From positions 1 through 64,000 of the forward strand of contig NZ_JAHLQJ010000002.1 of NCBI RefSeq assembly GCF_018919145.1: a DNA stretch of 64,000 nucleotides. The letters are read 5' to 3'. Positions within the stretch are counted from its first letter, which is position 1; every line of letters starts with the position of its first letter. Source of the stretch: Paenibacillus brevis. Its GTDB lineage: Bacteria > Bacillota > Bacilli > Paenibacillales > Paenibacillaceae. This document shows, in pieces, positions 50,268 through 59,598 of the stretch. The notes beneath the pieces were generated by a model that did not search any database, was not told the origin of the DNA, and saw only the letters and a list, made by a program, of their open reading frames with translations. The position numbers and the translations under genes were made by a program.

Positions 50268-52265
50268 TTACTTGCCTGCCGCACTTGCTCCGGCAATCCG
50301 TCCAAAGGTGAATATATCCGTAATCGCATTGCCGCCAAGACGATTGCCGGCATGAAGCCCACCCGCAACCTCGCCAGCCGCAAACAAACCTTCAATCGGT
50401 TTGCCTGCTGTATCCAGCACCTGTGCCTTCTCATTGATCTCAAGTCCGCCCATAGTGTGGTGAACCGAAGGTGTTCTTGGCGTAGCAAAGAATGGTGCCG
50501 TCTCCAGCTTTGCTCCAAAGTTTTTCTTACCGAACTCTGGATCCAATTGCTTCTCTACATAAGTATTATACTTTTCCATCTCCGCTATAAAGGTGTCTGC
50601 AGGTACACCCATTTGCTTCGCCAGATCTTCAAGCGTATCGGCCATAAAGATATTCTTGTTCTTGATCAGATCCTGGTAGTTATCGCCCCACACGCTCTTA
50701 CCGTTCAAGTCCGGGTTGCCGAGTGAAGTCATGTCACTGATGATAAAGAAGGTTTCGTCTGTTTGTTCCAGGGCAGCAGCAGCCAACACATCCCGTTCTG
50801 CGTATTCGTTCACGTACCGCTTGCCTTCTTTATTAACAAAGATCTGTGTCTCTGCGCTGCCCCATACGCCGCCGGACAATGCTCCTGTTCCAGGTTGACC
50901 GCTTGGCATCAATTGAATAAAGCCCATGCCCCACAGACTTGCTCCCACTTCTTCACCCATAATAATTCCATCGCCAGTAGCATTGGATGTATTGGTTGTC
51001 TTGATATTCTCGTTCATATCAGGCCAGTAATTGTTGTATTTCACAACCATTTCCGAATTTGCCCCGAAGCCGCCGGTTGCCATAACTACGCCTTTGGAAG
51101 CCTTCAGAGTGACAGGAGTGCCATCCGCTTGCTCAGCCGTTACACCGACTATTTTTCCATTCTCAACGATCAGCTTGGTTGCCTTTGTGTTCATCATGAT
51201 CTCTGCCCCAAGATCTGTTGCACTCTTTTTCATCGTATTGATATAGCCCGTCCCCAGAGGCTCGGCATTGTGATGTGTTCTAGGCCACAGAGCGCCAAGC
51301 ACAGTTCCGATCCCGTCCTGAAACTCAGCTCCATGGCTTTCCAGCCATTCAATCGTTCCATAGCTGTTTTGTGTGAGTGTGTTCACCAGCTCGAACTTAC
51401 CTGAAATCTCCTTGCCATCCAGATCTGTTCTCTTACCGCCAATATAAGTATGAATAGCATGCAGCTCCGGTGAATCAAATAGCTTCGTAGTATCCCCATT
51501 GCTCAAATACTCTTTGATTTGTGTCTTAAGAGTCTTCAGGGTTTCAGCATAATCGCCGAATTCTGTTTCATTGTATTTCAAAATCTCATTCAGCTCATCG
51601 ACCAGCGCCTTGGTCATTTCTATGTTAGGTTGTCTGACCGGATCATAGGAGTTGAACTCTCCTCCTGAACGAATAGTATTACCACCGAGTGAAGGTGATT
51701 TTTCAATGAGAATGACCTTTGCTCCGTTCTCGGCAGCTGATACTGCTGCGGCTAGACCTGCTCCGCCTCCCCCAACGACTACAACGTCCGTTTCCTTCGT
51801 AATAGCTTCTTTTGCTGCTGCGGCAAGCGGCTCTTTATTTCTCAAAGCCTCCACATCAGCGCCTGCTTTGGACAGTGCATCAGCGATGGCATCAATCAGG
51901 CCGTTACTCGATACAGATGCTCCGGATACCACATCTACCTTCAAGCTCTGTCCTTCTACTACCTTTTGAGGAATAGTCTCGAATACTGCATCACTGACTC
52001 CTTCAGTGTCTTGCTGTTCCAGTACCTTTACCGATTGAATTGTATTTGCGTCGACCGTAACCTCAACCTTGATCGTACTATGCAGACCCTCGGCTTCGCC
52101 TACATACGTTCCCGGCGTAAATAGTCCTTCTGTGGCTGCTTCAGGGGCATTCGGCGCTTCATTTTTATTGCCGCCTCCGCTGCAACCAATAACTCCCATG
52201 ACCAGAATAATTACCATTGCAACTGTAAACCCGATCCTTACTCCCTTGAACCCATAACGCTTCAT
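50268..52265 (-). CDS. Flavinylated extracellular reductase lipoprotein, paralogue 2
   Basis: A 665-residue surface lipoprotein (lipobox VIGC, Cys28). FMN-binding domain about 48-130 with DVVSGAS (111-117) for covalent FMN; FAD domain from about 150 (VVVVGGGGAGLAAAVSA, GGNTIRSGGEFN). An insertion of about 90 residues (around EMTKALVDELNEILKYN) distinguishes it from the gene at 18655. Arg in YAERDVL, His in VHHTMGG and Arg in GNRLGGNA are kept, but the His of fumarate reductases is Met453 (FIQLMPSG). The substrate is thus probably another alpha,beta-unsaturated acid. The start is ATG 52265 behind GGGAG. Two FNR boxes lie upstream. Confidence 0.88.
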   Translation of the reverse strand: MKRYGFKGVRIGFTVAMVIILVMGVIGCSGGGNKNEAPNAPEAATEGLFTPGTYVGEAEGLHSTIKVEVTVDANTIQSVKVLEQQDTEGVSDAVFETIPQKVVEGQSLKVDVVSGASVSSNGLIDAIADALSKAGADVEALRNKEPLAAAAKEAITKETDVVVVGGGGAGLAAAVSAAENGAKVILIEKSPSLGGNTIRSGGEFNSYDPVRQPNIEMTKALVDELNEILKYNETEFGDYAETLKTLKTQIKEYLSNGDTTKLFDSPELHAIHTYIGGKRTDLDGKEISGKFELVNTLTQNSYGTIEWLESHGAEFQDGIGTVLGALWPRTHHNAEPLGTGYINTMKKSATDLGAEIMMNTKATKLIVENGKIVGVTAEQADGTPVTLKASKGVVMATGGFGANSEMVVKYNNYWPDMNENIKTTNTSNATGDGIIMGEEVGASLWGMGFIQLMPSGQPGTGALSGGVWGSAETQIFVNKEGKRYVNEYAERDVLAAAALEQTDETFFIISDMTSLGNPDLNGKSVWGDNYQDLIKNKNIFMADTLEDLAKQMGVPADTFIAEMEKYNTYVEKQLDPEFGKKNFGAKLETAPFFATPRTPSVHHTMGGLEINEKAQVLDTAGKPIEGLFAAGEVAGGLHAGNRLGGNAITDIFTFGRIAGASAAGK

Positions 52266-52310
52266 GTGAATTTCTCCCTTTTCTTGAAGGTGTATTTTTT
52301 TCACATTATA

Positions 52311-52326
52311 AGTGAAAAAAATCACA
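52311..52326. promoter_or_regulatory. FNR box, proximal
   Basis: AGTGA-AAAAAA-TCACA has one mismatch to TGTGA-N6-TCACA. It abuts a second - strand TATAAT (52310-52305) and lies about 46 nt upstream of the reductase start codon. At this position it could act as a repressing or second activating site. Confidence 0.65.
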
Positions 52327-52360
52327 TAAGTAACTATAAGCGACCTTCTATTCATTAAAC

Positions 52361-52403
52361 ATTATAATCTTCCATAGTCGCCCTTAATGTGAAAAAAATC
52401 ACA
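52361..52403 (-). promoter_or_regulatory. FNR-activated class II promoter of the reductase gene
   Basis: TGTGA-AAAAAA-TCACA (52388-52403) matches the Bacillus FNR box perfectly. On the - strand a TATAAT begins at 52366; if that base is -12, the box is centred at -41.5, the standard place for FNR activation. No -35 hexamer is needed in this arrangement. Expression under oxygen limitation is predicted. Confidence 0.78.
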
Positions 52404-52536
52404 AATAAAATAGCTGAAGATTAGTCTGGATTACTATTCGTCACCACTAATTCATGTGATCACAGAAAATATCCAGACCATTCATCTGAAGGATGTGTAG
52501 TTAAAAATCCCATCCGGGCAGTATCTGTTATGGCAA

Positions 52537-53850
52537 CTAGTCCGAGTGACAGGTGAAAATTTCGTCCAGGGCTCTTCCATCACAAGGGCCAAACGGAATT
52601 CCCAATATTCTGGCCATCGTAGGAGCAATGTCTACCATATGGATATCTCCGATCCTGTAGCCAGACTTCACCGGATTCCCGGAGAAGACCGCATTACAGC
52701 GGTATCCTTCCTTGTCCGGAGCGTAGCCGTGCGTTGCATACTTGACGCCGTGCTGCTGCAGGTCGACAATCGTTGGCCGATCCAGAGCCTCGTCGAAGGC
52801 ATAATTGCGTCTGGCCTCCAGCATTGCGCTTGCCGCTCGGCTTGCGTGTATCCGGGTCAATTCTTCCTCCGTGTAGAGCTGCTCTATGCCGAAGGCAGGG
52901 TTCCGCATAACTATCCGGATCGTGTCCAGAGCCAAGGCTGCGGCCTCTTCATCTCCCGGCTGAATATGCAGGTAGGCGGATCCGCCGCCGCACTGGAAAT
53001 AAGCTCTCCACATCATTTCCCCATTCTGCTCATAGATCAGGCCTCGCTCCTGCAAAAGATTGTTCAGATGCACCTTGTATCTGACATTAAATTGTCCATG
53101 ATCACCAAGCACGGCTATCACGGTATCCTGCTGAATGCCTGCTTCTTCAACGGCCTGCATCATTTGCCCGATTCTATGATCCATCCGCAGGATGACCTGC
53201 TTTACCTCTTCGCTGTCCGTTCCATGGGCATGCTTGGCATCATCCAGATCAATCAAATGCAGCATAAGCAGGTTAGGCTTCTTCCGCTTGATCGTGTCCA
53301 CCGCACATCGGGTCGTGAAATCATCCAGATAAGGCTGTTCAATTCCCTGTCTGATCCGGCCGTGCTTCATTTCCATCTCAAGGCAGTAGAGCGGACTTCC
53401 GCTCTTCAGCACCTTCAGCGCCTGGTTCTCCTTCCCGATCGCTCTAATCTCGGGGATATTGTACTTGATAGAGGATTTGCCGGATACCGGCCATAAAATG
53501 CTTGCTGTGCTTAAGGAATGCTCCCGAGCGGCATCATAAATGGTAGGGACCTTGATGGCCTCCCGAAACCAGAACCAGCTCTGCTCCTCTTCCTTGACAA
53601 AGGGCTGAAACGGATTGTTGTGATGGATGCCGTGCTTATCCGGATATACGCCGGTAGCAGTAGTGCTGTGCACTACATAGGTTAGCGTGGGATAAACACT
53701 TTGCAGTTGATGCGTAAATGCACCGCGTTCAATTAGCTTGGATAAATTCGGCAGACGGCGAGCCATCTCCCAGTTATCCTCAGAGAAAGCATCATAGGAG
53801 ATGACGATCAGGTGCTTCGCGATGGCCGGTGAAGCCGATATGGAGCTCAT
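52537..53850 (-). CDS. Type I phosphodiesterase/nucleotide pyrophosphatase family protein
   Basis: A 437-residue member of the alkaline-phosphatase superfamily (NPP type). No signal peptide is evident. Metal and nucleophile positions: ISYDAFSE (Asp), nucleophile Thr in VYPTLTYVVH, LIDLDDAKHAHG (Asp, His), LGDHGQF (Asp-His), and His in YATHGYAPD. It hydrolyses phosphodiester or phosphoanhydride bonds; the substrate is not readable. Its ATG overlaps the stop of the upstream MFS gene by four bases, so transporter and enzyme are translated together and probably act on the same compound. Confidence 0.88.
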   Translation of the reverse strand: MSSISASPAIAKHLIVISYDAFSEDNWEMARRLPNLSKLIERGAFTHQLQSVYPTLTYVVHSTTATGVYPDKHGIHHNNPFQPFVKEEEQSWFWFREAIKVPTIYDAAREHSLSTASILWPVSGKSSIKYNIPEIRAIGKENQALKVLKSGSPLYCLEMEMKHGRIRQGIEQPYLDDFTTRCAVDTIKRKKPNLLMLHLIDLDDAKHAHGTDSEEVKQVILRMDHRIGQMMQAVEEAGIQQDTVIAVLGDHGQFNVRYKVHLNNLLQERGLIYEQNGEMMWRAYFQCGGGSAYLHIQPGDEEAAALALDTIRIVMRNPAFGIEQLYTEEELTRIHASRAASAMLEARRNYAFDEALDRPTIVDLQQHGVKYATHGYAPDKEGYRCNAVFSGNPVKSGYRIGDIHMVDIAPTMARILGIPFGPCDGRALDEIFTCHSD

Positions 53851-55079
53851 AGATTTACTCCTTTAGGCAAAGTTAGGAATATGAAGAATCCGATGACGAA
53901 CAATGGAATAATCGCCAGTACACTGACATTTGCATTGCCGGTCAAGGTCGTTGCCAGCGACATCAGAGCCGGACCGATAATGGCTGCGAATTTTCCGAAA
54001 ATATTGTAAAACCCGAAAAATTCATTAGAGTTCTCTTTAGGTATGATTTTGGCAAAATAGGACCTGCTCAGCGCCTGAATACCGCCCTGCGCGGACCCGA
54101 TTAATGCTCCTAACGCGAATACATGCCAGATCGAGGAGATGAAGTAAGCGGCGATACAGGAAACGATATAGGTGAATATTCCGACGATAATCATCGTTCG
54201 GGCGGAATAGGTTTTGGCCAAATTGCCGTAAAGAATAGCGCAAGGAAAGGCAATGATCTGGATAATTAAAAGAATGCCGAGCAAAGAGAAGGTATCCAGC
54301 GCATCGGAGCCCAATACGGAAGTAGCATAAGGCACAACCATTTTGATGATGGTGTCTACGCCGTCAATATAGAAGAAGTAAGCCAGCAAGAATACAAATA
54401 CGGCCCGGTGCTGGCGAATATTCCGAAAGGTGCCGGCTAAGCGCCGGAAGCTGTTAATAACAGGCTTTGGTTCCGGATCGATATAATGCCTTTGCCGTAC
54501 ATCCCGGATAAGCGGCATCGTCAGCAAACCCCACCACAGTGCGGTAATCATGAAGCCAATCTGATAGCCGATGGCTTTATCCATGCCCAGTATCAGAATC
54601 AGGAGCAGGCTAATGCCAAAGGGAATTACACTGGAGATATATCCGTAGGCAAACCCTCGGCTGGAGACCTTGTCCATTCGTTCATCCTTCGTCACGTCGA
54701 CGAGAAAGGAATCATAGAACACATTCGCCCCGGCGAAGCCAACTGCTGATAAGATATAGAACAAGATGAGTATCTGCCACTGTCCGCTTTCCGGTGCAAT
54801 GAAGGCCAGGGAGGCGGTTGCAAGAATGCCGATAGCCGCAAAGAAGATAAAGAAACGCTTCTTCATATCCTTATAATCGGCAATTGTGCCTAGAATCGGA
54901 CTAAGCACGGCAATCAGAATGCTGGCAATTGAATTGAAATACCCCAAATCCATACTGCTGCTTACATTGTCGAACATACCGAAGACGATCGGCAGAAGTG
55001 CGGTTGTAACGGCCATCGAATAGGCTGAATTACCGCAATCGTACAAGATCCAGGATTTCTCCTCTTTGGTTAGCTTCAT
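53847..55079 (-). CDS. MFS transporter, UMF1/YxiO family
   Basis: A 410-residue membrane protein with about twelve hydrophobic helices. The N-terminal KSWILYDCGNSAYSMAVTTA and the segment SPILGTIADYKDMKKRFFIF are hallmarks of the UMF1 (Atg22-like) branch of the major facilitator superfamily, as in Bacillus YxiO. Further motifs: FYDSFLVDVTKDERMDKVSS and GGIQALSRSYFAKIIPKENS. The substrate is unknown. It is first of a two-gene operon with the NPP-type phosphodiesterase. Confidence 0.88.
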   Translation of the reverse strand: MKLTKEEKSWILYDCGNSAYSMAVTTALLPIVFGMFDNVSSSMDLGYFNSIASILIAVLSPILGTIADYKDMKKRFFIFFAAIGILATASLAFIAPESGQWQILILFYILSAVGFAGANVFYDSFLVDVTKDERMDKVSSRGFAYGYISSVIPFGISLLLILILGMDKAIGYQIGFMITALWWGLLTMPLIRDVRQRHYIDPEPKPVINSFRRLAGTFRNIRQHRAVFVFLLAYFFYIDGVDTIIKMVVPYATSVLGSDALDTFSLLGILLIIQIIAFPCAILYGNLAKTYSARTMIIVGIFTYIVSCIAAYFISSIWHVFALGALIGSAQGGIQALSRSYFAKIIPKENSNEFFGFYNIFGKFAAIIGPALMSLATTLTGNANVSVLAIIPLFVIGFFIFLTLPKGVNL

Positions 55080-55262
55080 AACCCGCCAATCCTCCTATAG
55101 TCTCATTGTTCCAGTTATACCATGTGTAAGTATGCTTTGTATTAAATGAATGTAAAAAGAGCGGCAGAAGATTAGAGGAGCCGTATTTTGTTTACAATAC
55201 CGGGTGTAACGAGTATTAAAGTGCGAGATCTCTTTAAAATAACGGTATGAGGTGAATGAATC

Positions 55263-55748
55263 ATGACAACTTCAGCAACAGAGCATCAGGAAGCGATTGA
55301 GACAGTACGTAAATTAATCAAGGGAATCGACACCGCGATGCTGACGACGGTAACCAGCGAGGGTCTGGTCTCCCGTCCGATGAAGACGCAAGAAGTAGAA
55401 TTTGACGGAGACTTGTGGTTCCTTACGATGAAGGACACCAGTAAATTTGATGAGCTTAAGGATCATCCCGATGTGAACGTGGCTTATGTAGGCAAATCTT
55501 ATGTGTCTATCCGCGGGAAGGCGAAGCTGGTGGATGACCGGACCAAAATCAAAGAATTATGGAACGTCGCTTATGAGAAGCTGCTTGATACAACCAGTGA
55601 TGATCCAAACCTGGTTCTCATTAAGGTTCAGGCGGAGACAGCGGAATATTGGGAGACAGGCAACTTGATCAAAGTCGTCAAACGGCTGTTTGCCAAGATG
55701 ACCGGGCACAAGAGCGATACGGAATTGAACCGCATTGTTGACCTGTAA
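55263..55748 (+). CDS. PNPOx-like general stress protein (YdaG/GS26 type)
   Basis: A 161-residue split-barrel flavin-binding-like protein of the pyridoxamine phosphate oxidase superfamily, similar to Bacillus general stress protein 26. Seen: MLTTVTSEGLVSRPMKTQEV, LWFLTMKDTSKFDEL, and YVSIRGKAKLVDD. The start is ATG 55263 behind GAGG. A weak sigma-B-like promoter (GTATTT, 13 bp, GGGTGT, around 55182-55206) precedes it, which would suit a stress gene but is not convincing. It may be co-transcribed with selO 36 nt downstream. Confidence 0.85.
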   Translation: MTTSATEHQEAIETVRKLIKGIDTAMLTTVTSEGLVSRPMKTQEVEFDGDLWFLTMKDTSKFDELKDHPDVNVAYVGKSYVSIRGKAKLVDDRTKIKELWNVAYEKLLDTTSDDPNLVLIKVQAETAEYWETGNLIKVVKRLFAKMTGHKSDTELNRIVDL

Positions 55749-55784
55749 GCTGTCTGTTCCATACGGCAAAGGAGGTCGGTGGAG

Positions 55785-57263
55785 ATGAGCGGTCAGACTG
55801 GCGTACCGGGATTTGCGGGCTGGCGGCTGGAGCATAGCTATGCCGGGCTGCCGTCAATCTTCTATACTCGGCAGGAGCCGGAGCCTGTCCGCGCGCCCCA
55901 GCTCGTTCTATTGAATGATGCGCTGGCAGAAGGGCTGGGGCTGCGGATCGAGGAGCTGCGCAGCCCGGAGGGAATCGGGCTGCTGTCCGGATGTCGGACG
56001 CTGCCCGGCTCCAGACCGTTGGCGCAGGCCTATGCCGGCCATCAGTTCGGGTACTTTACCATGCTGGGGGACGGCAGGGCATTGCTTCTTGGAGAGCAGC
56101 GAACGCCGGAGGGCAAGCTGATGGATATTCAGCTAAAAGGCTCAGGGAGAACGCCGTATTCCCGTTCCGGCGACGGGCGCGCTGCACTTGGCCCAATGCT
56201 GCGGGAATACGTGATTAGCGAGGCCATGCATGGTCTGGGCATTCCGACGACCCGGAGTCTGGCGGTAGTCACTACAGGTCAGCCAATTCAGCGGGAGCGG
56301 GAGCTGCCGGGTGCGGTGCTGACCCGGGTGGCTGCCAGCCATCTTCGGGTGGGTACGTTCCAGTTCGCCGCTGCCAAGGGCTCGCCGGAGGAGGTGCGGG
56401 CGCTGGCCGACTATGCGGTTGAGCGCCATGATCCCGACTTGAGAGGGACTGACCAGCCTTATCTAGCCTTGCTTAATGGGGTCATCTCCCGTCAGGCCAG
56501 TCTGATTGCGAGCTGGCAGCTGGTCGGGTTTGTGCATGGTGTCATGAATACGGACAACATGACGATCAGCGGGGAGACGATTGACTATGGTCCATGCGCC
56601 TTTATGGACACTTACGACCCGGCGACCGTCTTTAGCTCGATTGATTCCCAAGGGCGCTATGCTTACGGCAATCAGCCTGCGATTGCCGTCTGGAATCTGG
56701 CCCGGTTGGCTGAGGCGTTGCTGCCGCTGCTGCATAAGGATCAGGAACGTGCCGTGGCGCTCGCCGAGCAGGCACTCGCTGCCTTCTCCGATTTGTACCA
56801 GCAGCACTGGCTTGCGGGCATGTCACGCAAGCTGGGCTTGTTCCATCCCGTGCCGGAGGATGAGAAGCTGGTGAGCGGATTGCTTCGGATCATGGAGACA
56901 GCGCGGGCGGACTACACCCATACCTTCCGGCTGCTGACGCTGGGCGATCCGGAGTCTTCCCGGCTCCAGATCGCCGATGCGGAAGGGTATGGGGAGTGGC
57001 TGAGCCGCTGGCAGGAACGGCTTGGCCGGCAGCCGGAATCAACGGAGCAAGCCCGCGAGCTGATGAAGCGCAGCAATCCGGCAGTCATTCCGCGCAACCA
57101 CCGGGTCGAGGAGGCGCTGGATGCAGCAGAGCAGGGCGAGCTTGCCCCGCTGCATCGGCTGCTCGCTGCCCTGCGCAATCCGTATGCGTATTCGGCTGAG
57201 CAAGAGCCGTATACGGAGCTGCCGGCGCAGGATTGCGCCTATCGTACTTACTGCGGAACTTGA
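55785..57263 (+). CDS. selO: SelO/YdiU protein adenylyltransferase (AMPylator)
   Basis: A 492-residue pseudokinase-fold enzyme that transfers AMP to Ser/Thr/Tyr of proteins and is linked to redox stress. Family motifs: [60 protein letters not shown], and the metal/catalytic segment [20 protein letters not shown]. The C-terminus ends YRTYCGT, with the conserved Cys of SelO proteins. The start is ATG 55785, nine bases behind AGGAGG; the GTG at 55779 is too close. Gene GC is higher than average for the window. Confidence 0.93.
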   Translation: MSGQTGVPGFAGWRLEHSYAGLPSIFYTRQEPEPVRAPQLVLLNDALAEGLGLRIEELRSPEGIGLLSGCRTLPGSRPLAQAYAGHQFGYFTMLGDGRALLLGEQRTPEGKLMDIQLKGSGRTPYSRSGDGRAALGPMLREYVISEAMHGLGIPTTRSLAVVTTGQPIQRERELPGAVLTRVAASHLRVGTFQFAAAKGSPEEVRALADYAVERHDPDLRGTDQPYLALLNGVISRQASLIASWQLVGFVHGVMNTDNMTISGETIDYGPCAFMDTYDPATVFSSIDSQGRYAYGNQPAIAVWNLARLAEALLPLLHKDQERAVALAEQALAAFSDLYQQHWLAGMSRKLGLFHPVPEDEKLVSGLLRIMETARADYTHTFRLLTLGDPESSRLQIADAEGYGEWLSRWQERLGRQPESTEQARELMKRSNPAVIPRNHRVEEALDAAEQGELAPLHRLLAALRNPYAYSAEQEPYTELPAQDCAYRTYCGT

Positions 57264-57289
57264 GGCGAAGTTGCGCCGCGCCAGATTTC

Positions 57290-57345
57290 CGAATGAAAAA
57301 GGGATTGTCCATAGGGTCATAGCAGCCCGGGGACAACCCCTTTTC
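57290..57345. terminator. Bidirectional terminator
   Basis: AAAAAGGG-TTGTCC pairs with GGACAA-CCCCTTTT across a 20-base loop, with A's before and T's after. It separates convergent selO and the sensor kinase gene. Confidence 0.85.
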
Positions 57346-57359
57346 GTTGTGCTGTATTG

Positions 57360-58682
57360 TTAACCTAATTGAACGTAGAAGCTCGTCGTTTCCTGAGGGA
57401 CGCTCTTCACTTCGATTTTCCCTTTATGCTGCTCCACGATTGATTTGGCAATGGCCAGGCCTAGTCCGTAGCCGCCGCTCTTCCGGGTACGGGAAGCATC
57501 GGCGCGATAGAAACGATCGAAGATTCTGCCGACATGCTCGGGGGCAATCCCCTCTCCGGTATTGCTCACCGTGAGCCGAAGATGGTTATGATGCTTCTTC
57601 AGCTCCAGCTGAATGTTACCCTTCGGATTCGTGTACTTAATGGCATTATCAAGCAGAATCATGATTACTTGCTTCATTTGTTCACTGCTGCCGGTCAGCT
57701 TCAGCCCGGGCTCAATCTCATAGCTGAAATTCAGATCCTTCTCGAAAATGACGGCTTCCATCGTCAGAATGACACTTTCGACGGCTTCACTCAAGTCGAA
57801 CGGTACATACATAACATGCTCCACGGCATCATCCATCTGGGTGAGGTAGAGCAGATCATTGGTCAGCGTCTTCATCCGCTCGGTCTCCGACTTGATATGA
57901 TGAAGCCATTTGGCCTGGGAATCGATGGTCTCGTCGCCCGCCGCAAGCAGCACGTCGGCATTCGTATTAATAACAGCGAGCGGTGTCTTGAGCTCATGGG
58001 AGGCATCGGCGATAAATCGCTTTTGCTTCTCAAAGGCTTCCCGAACCGGGGCGATCGAACGGTTCGCGAAATATCGGCTTGTCACATAGATGACCATCAG
58101 CATCCCCAGCGCAACGATGGAGAAGGTGTAGATCAGCGTGGTCATAATCCGAAGCTGAGCGGTGACATCGAGATAGACAATCATCTCTCCGGCGGGGGTG
58201 TTCTGGATGCTGTAAGCCCAGCGGGTTCCATCCAGAGTGAACTCTCCCTCCCGGGAAGAGCTGGTCGTGGCCTGCGCCAGAGCTTCATTGTAGAACTCAT
58301 CGTCCATATCGAAGCGGGAGTCTGTCTCCAGAAGATTTCCGTCTTTATCCGTCATTAGTGCGAAGGAGACGGATAGCTCTGGCGCCTGGGTTAGCCCTTT
58401 ATTTCCTCGCGGGCCGCCCGGGCTATCGAACGGAGCTTCAGCCTTGCCCTGGATTCCCTCTTCCGGCGCCGTCTCGGGAATTTCATCAAGCGGTCCCATC
58501 CCATTGGGACGGCCTTCTCCATTTTTATGATAGAACTCGGAGACCTGCTGCAGCTTCATATTAATATCACGGTGAACGTTCTGATTGGTGATGATGTAGA
58601 TTGTTAAAAAGGCCACGATCATGATAATGGAGATGATCACCATGTTCATCAAGAGGAACCGGTTGCGAAGTCTTTTGAACAT
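57360..58682 (-). CDS. Membrane sensor histidine kinase
   Basis: A 440-residue kinase. Two membrane helices (about 10-33 and 183-205) flank an extracytoplasmic domain rich in Pro, Gly and acidic residues (NGEGRPNGMGPLDEIPETAP). The core has H-box FIADASHELKTPLAVINTNA, N-box MILLDNAIKYTNP, G1 VSNTGEGI, F-box FDRFYRAD and G2 GGYGLGLAIAKS. It starts at the stop codon of the response regulator gene. The shared promoter box suggests it controls its own operon and the divergent VTC operon. The signal is not known. Confidence 0.92.
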   Translation of the reverse strand: MFKRLRNRFLLMNMVIISIIMIVAFLTIYIITNQNVHRDINMKLQQVSEFYHKNGEGRPNGMGPLDEIPETAPEEGIQGKAEAPFDSPGGPRGNKGLTQAPELSVSFALMTDKDGNLLETDSRFDMDDEFYNEALAQATTSSSREGEFTLDGTRWAYSIQNTPAGEMIVYLDVTAQLRIMTTLIYTFSIVALGMLMVIYVTSRYFANRSIAPVREAFEKQKRFIADASHELKTPLAVINTNADVLLAAGDETIDSQAKWLHHIKSETERMKTLTNDLLYLTQMDDAVEHVMYVPFDLSEAVESVILTMEAVIFEKDLNFSYEIEPGLKLTGSSEQMKQVIMILLDNAIKYTNPKGNIQLELKKHHNHLRLTVSNTGEGIAPEHVGRIFDRFYRADASRTRKSGGYGLGLAIAKSIVEQHKGKIEVKSVPQETTSFYVQLG

Positions 58683-59359
58683 CAGGAGCTCGCCTCCAAT
58701 ACGTAGCCGACACCACGGATTGTGCTGATCCGGACCGAGGCATTCAGGAAGGTCAGCTTTTTGCGCAGGAAGGAGATATAGACCTCCACATTATTATGCT
58801 CTGCTTCGGAATCAAAGCCCCAGAGCTTCTCAATGATCTGCTCCTTGGAGGTGACGGCCTGTTTTCTCGTCAGGAGCAGCTCCAACAGCTCGCTTTCCTT
58901 CAAGATCAGCTTCAGCTCCTTGCCTTGGCAGCTCAGCTTGAGGGTCGAAGTATTCAGTTCAATATCCCCGAATTTCAGTGTGTCCTCCGGAACGACCTCG
59001 CCCTTGCGCCGCAGTGCCGCACGAATCCGGGCCAGCAGTTCGCCAGTGGAGAATGGCTTGGCGACGTAATCATCGGCTCCATAGTCCAGCCCGGCAATCT
59101 TGTCATCGGTCTCTCCCTTGGCGGTCAGCATGATCACCGGAGTGGCCATCCCCCCGGAGCGCAACTCCTTTAATATGCTGATGCCATCCATCCCGGGCAG
59201 CATAATGTCGAGCAGCAGCAGATCATAAATCCCGCTCAACGCAAAATCCAATCCTTCCTTGCCGTCATGAACGGCGTCAACGGAGTAATTATTTTTCCGC
59301 AAAATTTGTACTAGTGCCTCCGCCAGATTCACTTCATCTTCTACTATTAATATCCGCAT
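58682..59359 (-). CDS. OmpR/PhoB-family response regulator
   Basis: A 225-residue regulator. Receiver domain residues 1-118: IVEDEVNLAEAL, phospho-acceptor Asp in LLLLDIMLPGMDG, Thr in VIMLTAKGE, and Lys in DDYVAKPFS. C-terminal winged helix: KLILKESELLELLLTRKQ, then NNVEVYISFLRKKL and IRGVGYVLE. It is the first gene of the two-component operon, overlapping the kinase. Such proteins bind direct repeats with 11-bp spacing, as found upstream of both this gene and the VTC operon. Confidence 0.93.
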   Translation of the reverse strand: MRILIVEDEVNLAEALVQILRKNNYSVDAVHDGKEGLDFALSGIYDLLLLDIMLPGMDGISILKELRSGGMATPVIMLTAKGETDDKIAGLDYGADDYVAKPFSTGELLARIRAALRRKGEVVPEDTLKFGDIELNTSTLKLSCQGKELKLILKESELLELLLTRKQAVTSKEQIIEKLWGFDSEAEHNNVEVYISFLRKKLTFLNASVRISTIRGVGYVLEASS

Positions 59360-59423
59360 AGGATGAACGCTCCTTCACATCAAGGTGTCTCAAATTCATG
59401 TTGCATGTTACTGCTATACAACC

Positions 59424-59455
59424 ATTATAGGAAGGAAACCTTTAATCAACCTTAA
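59424..59455 (-). promoter_or_regulatory. Two-component operon promoter with response-regulator box
   Basis: On the - strand TTAAGGTTGATTAAAGGTT (59455-59437) holds AAGGTT twice at 11-bp spacing. Seven bases later comes TATAAT (59429-59424). The box replaces a -35 element, as at activator-dependent OmpR-type promoters. The same box and spacing occur at 59599-59630. Confidence 0.75.
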
Positions 59456-59598
59456 TCATAGCATGGGGGTCCATATAAGTTGAACTGAATGTGTAGCGGG
59501 AGAAGGTGCAGCGGGTTCTTACGATCGCTGTTGTGAAAGGACCTCACTTCAGCTCAACTTATACGTTTGTTAACGGAACGTAAAAATGTTTTCGGAGT

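Noticed and set aside
55182-55206. Sigma-B promoter before the PNPOx-like stress gene
   Set aside because: The hexamers match the sigma-B consensus poorly; kept only as a remark in the gene entry.
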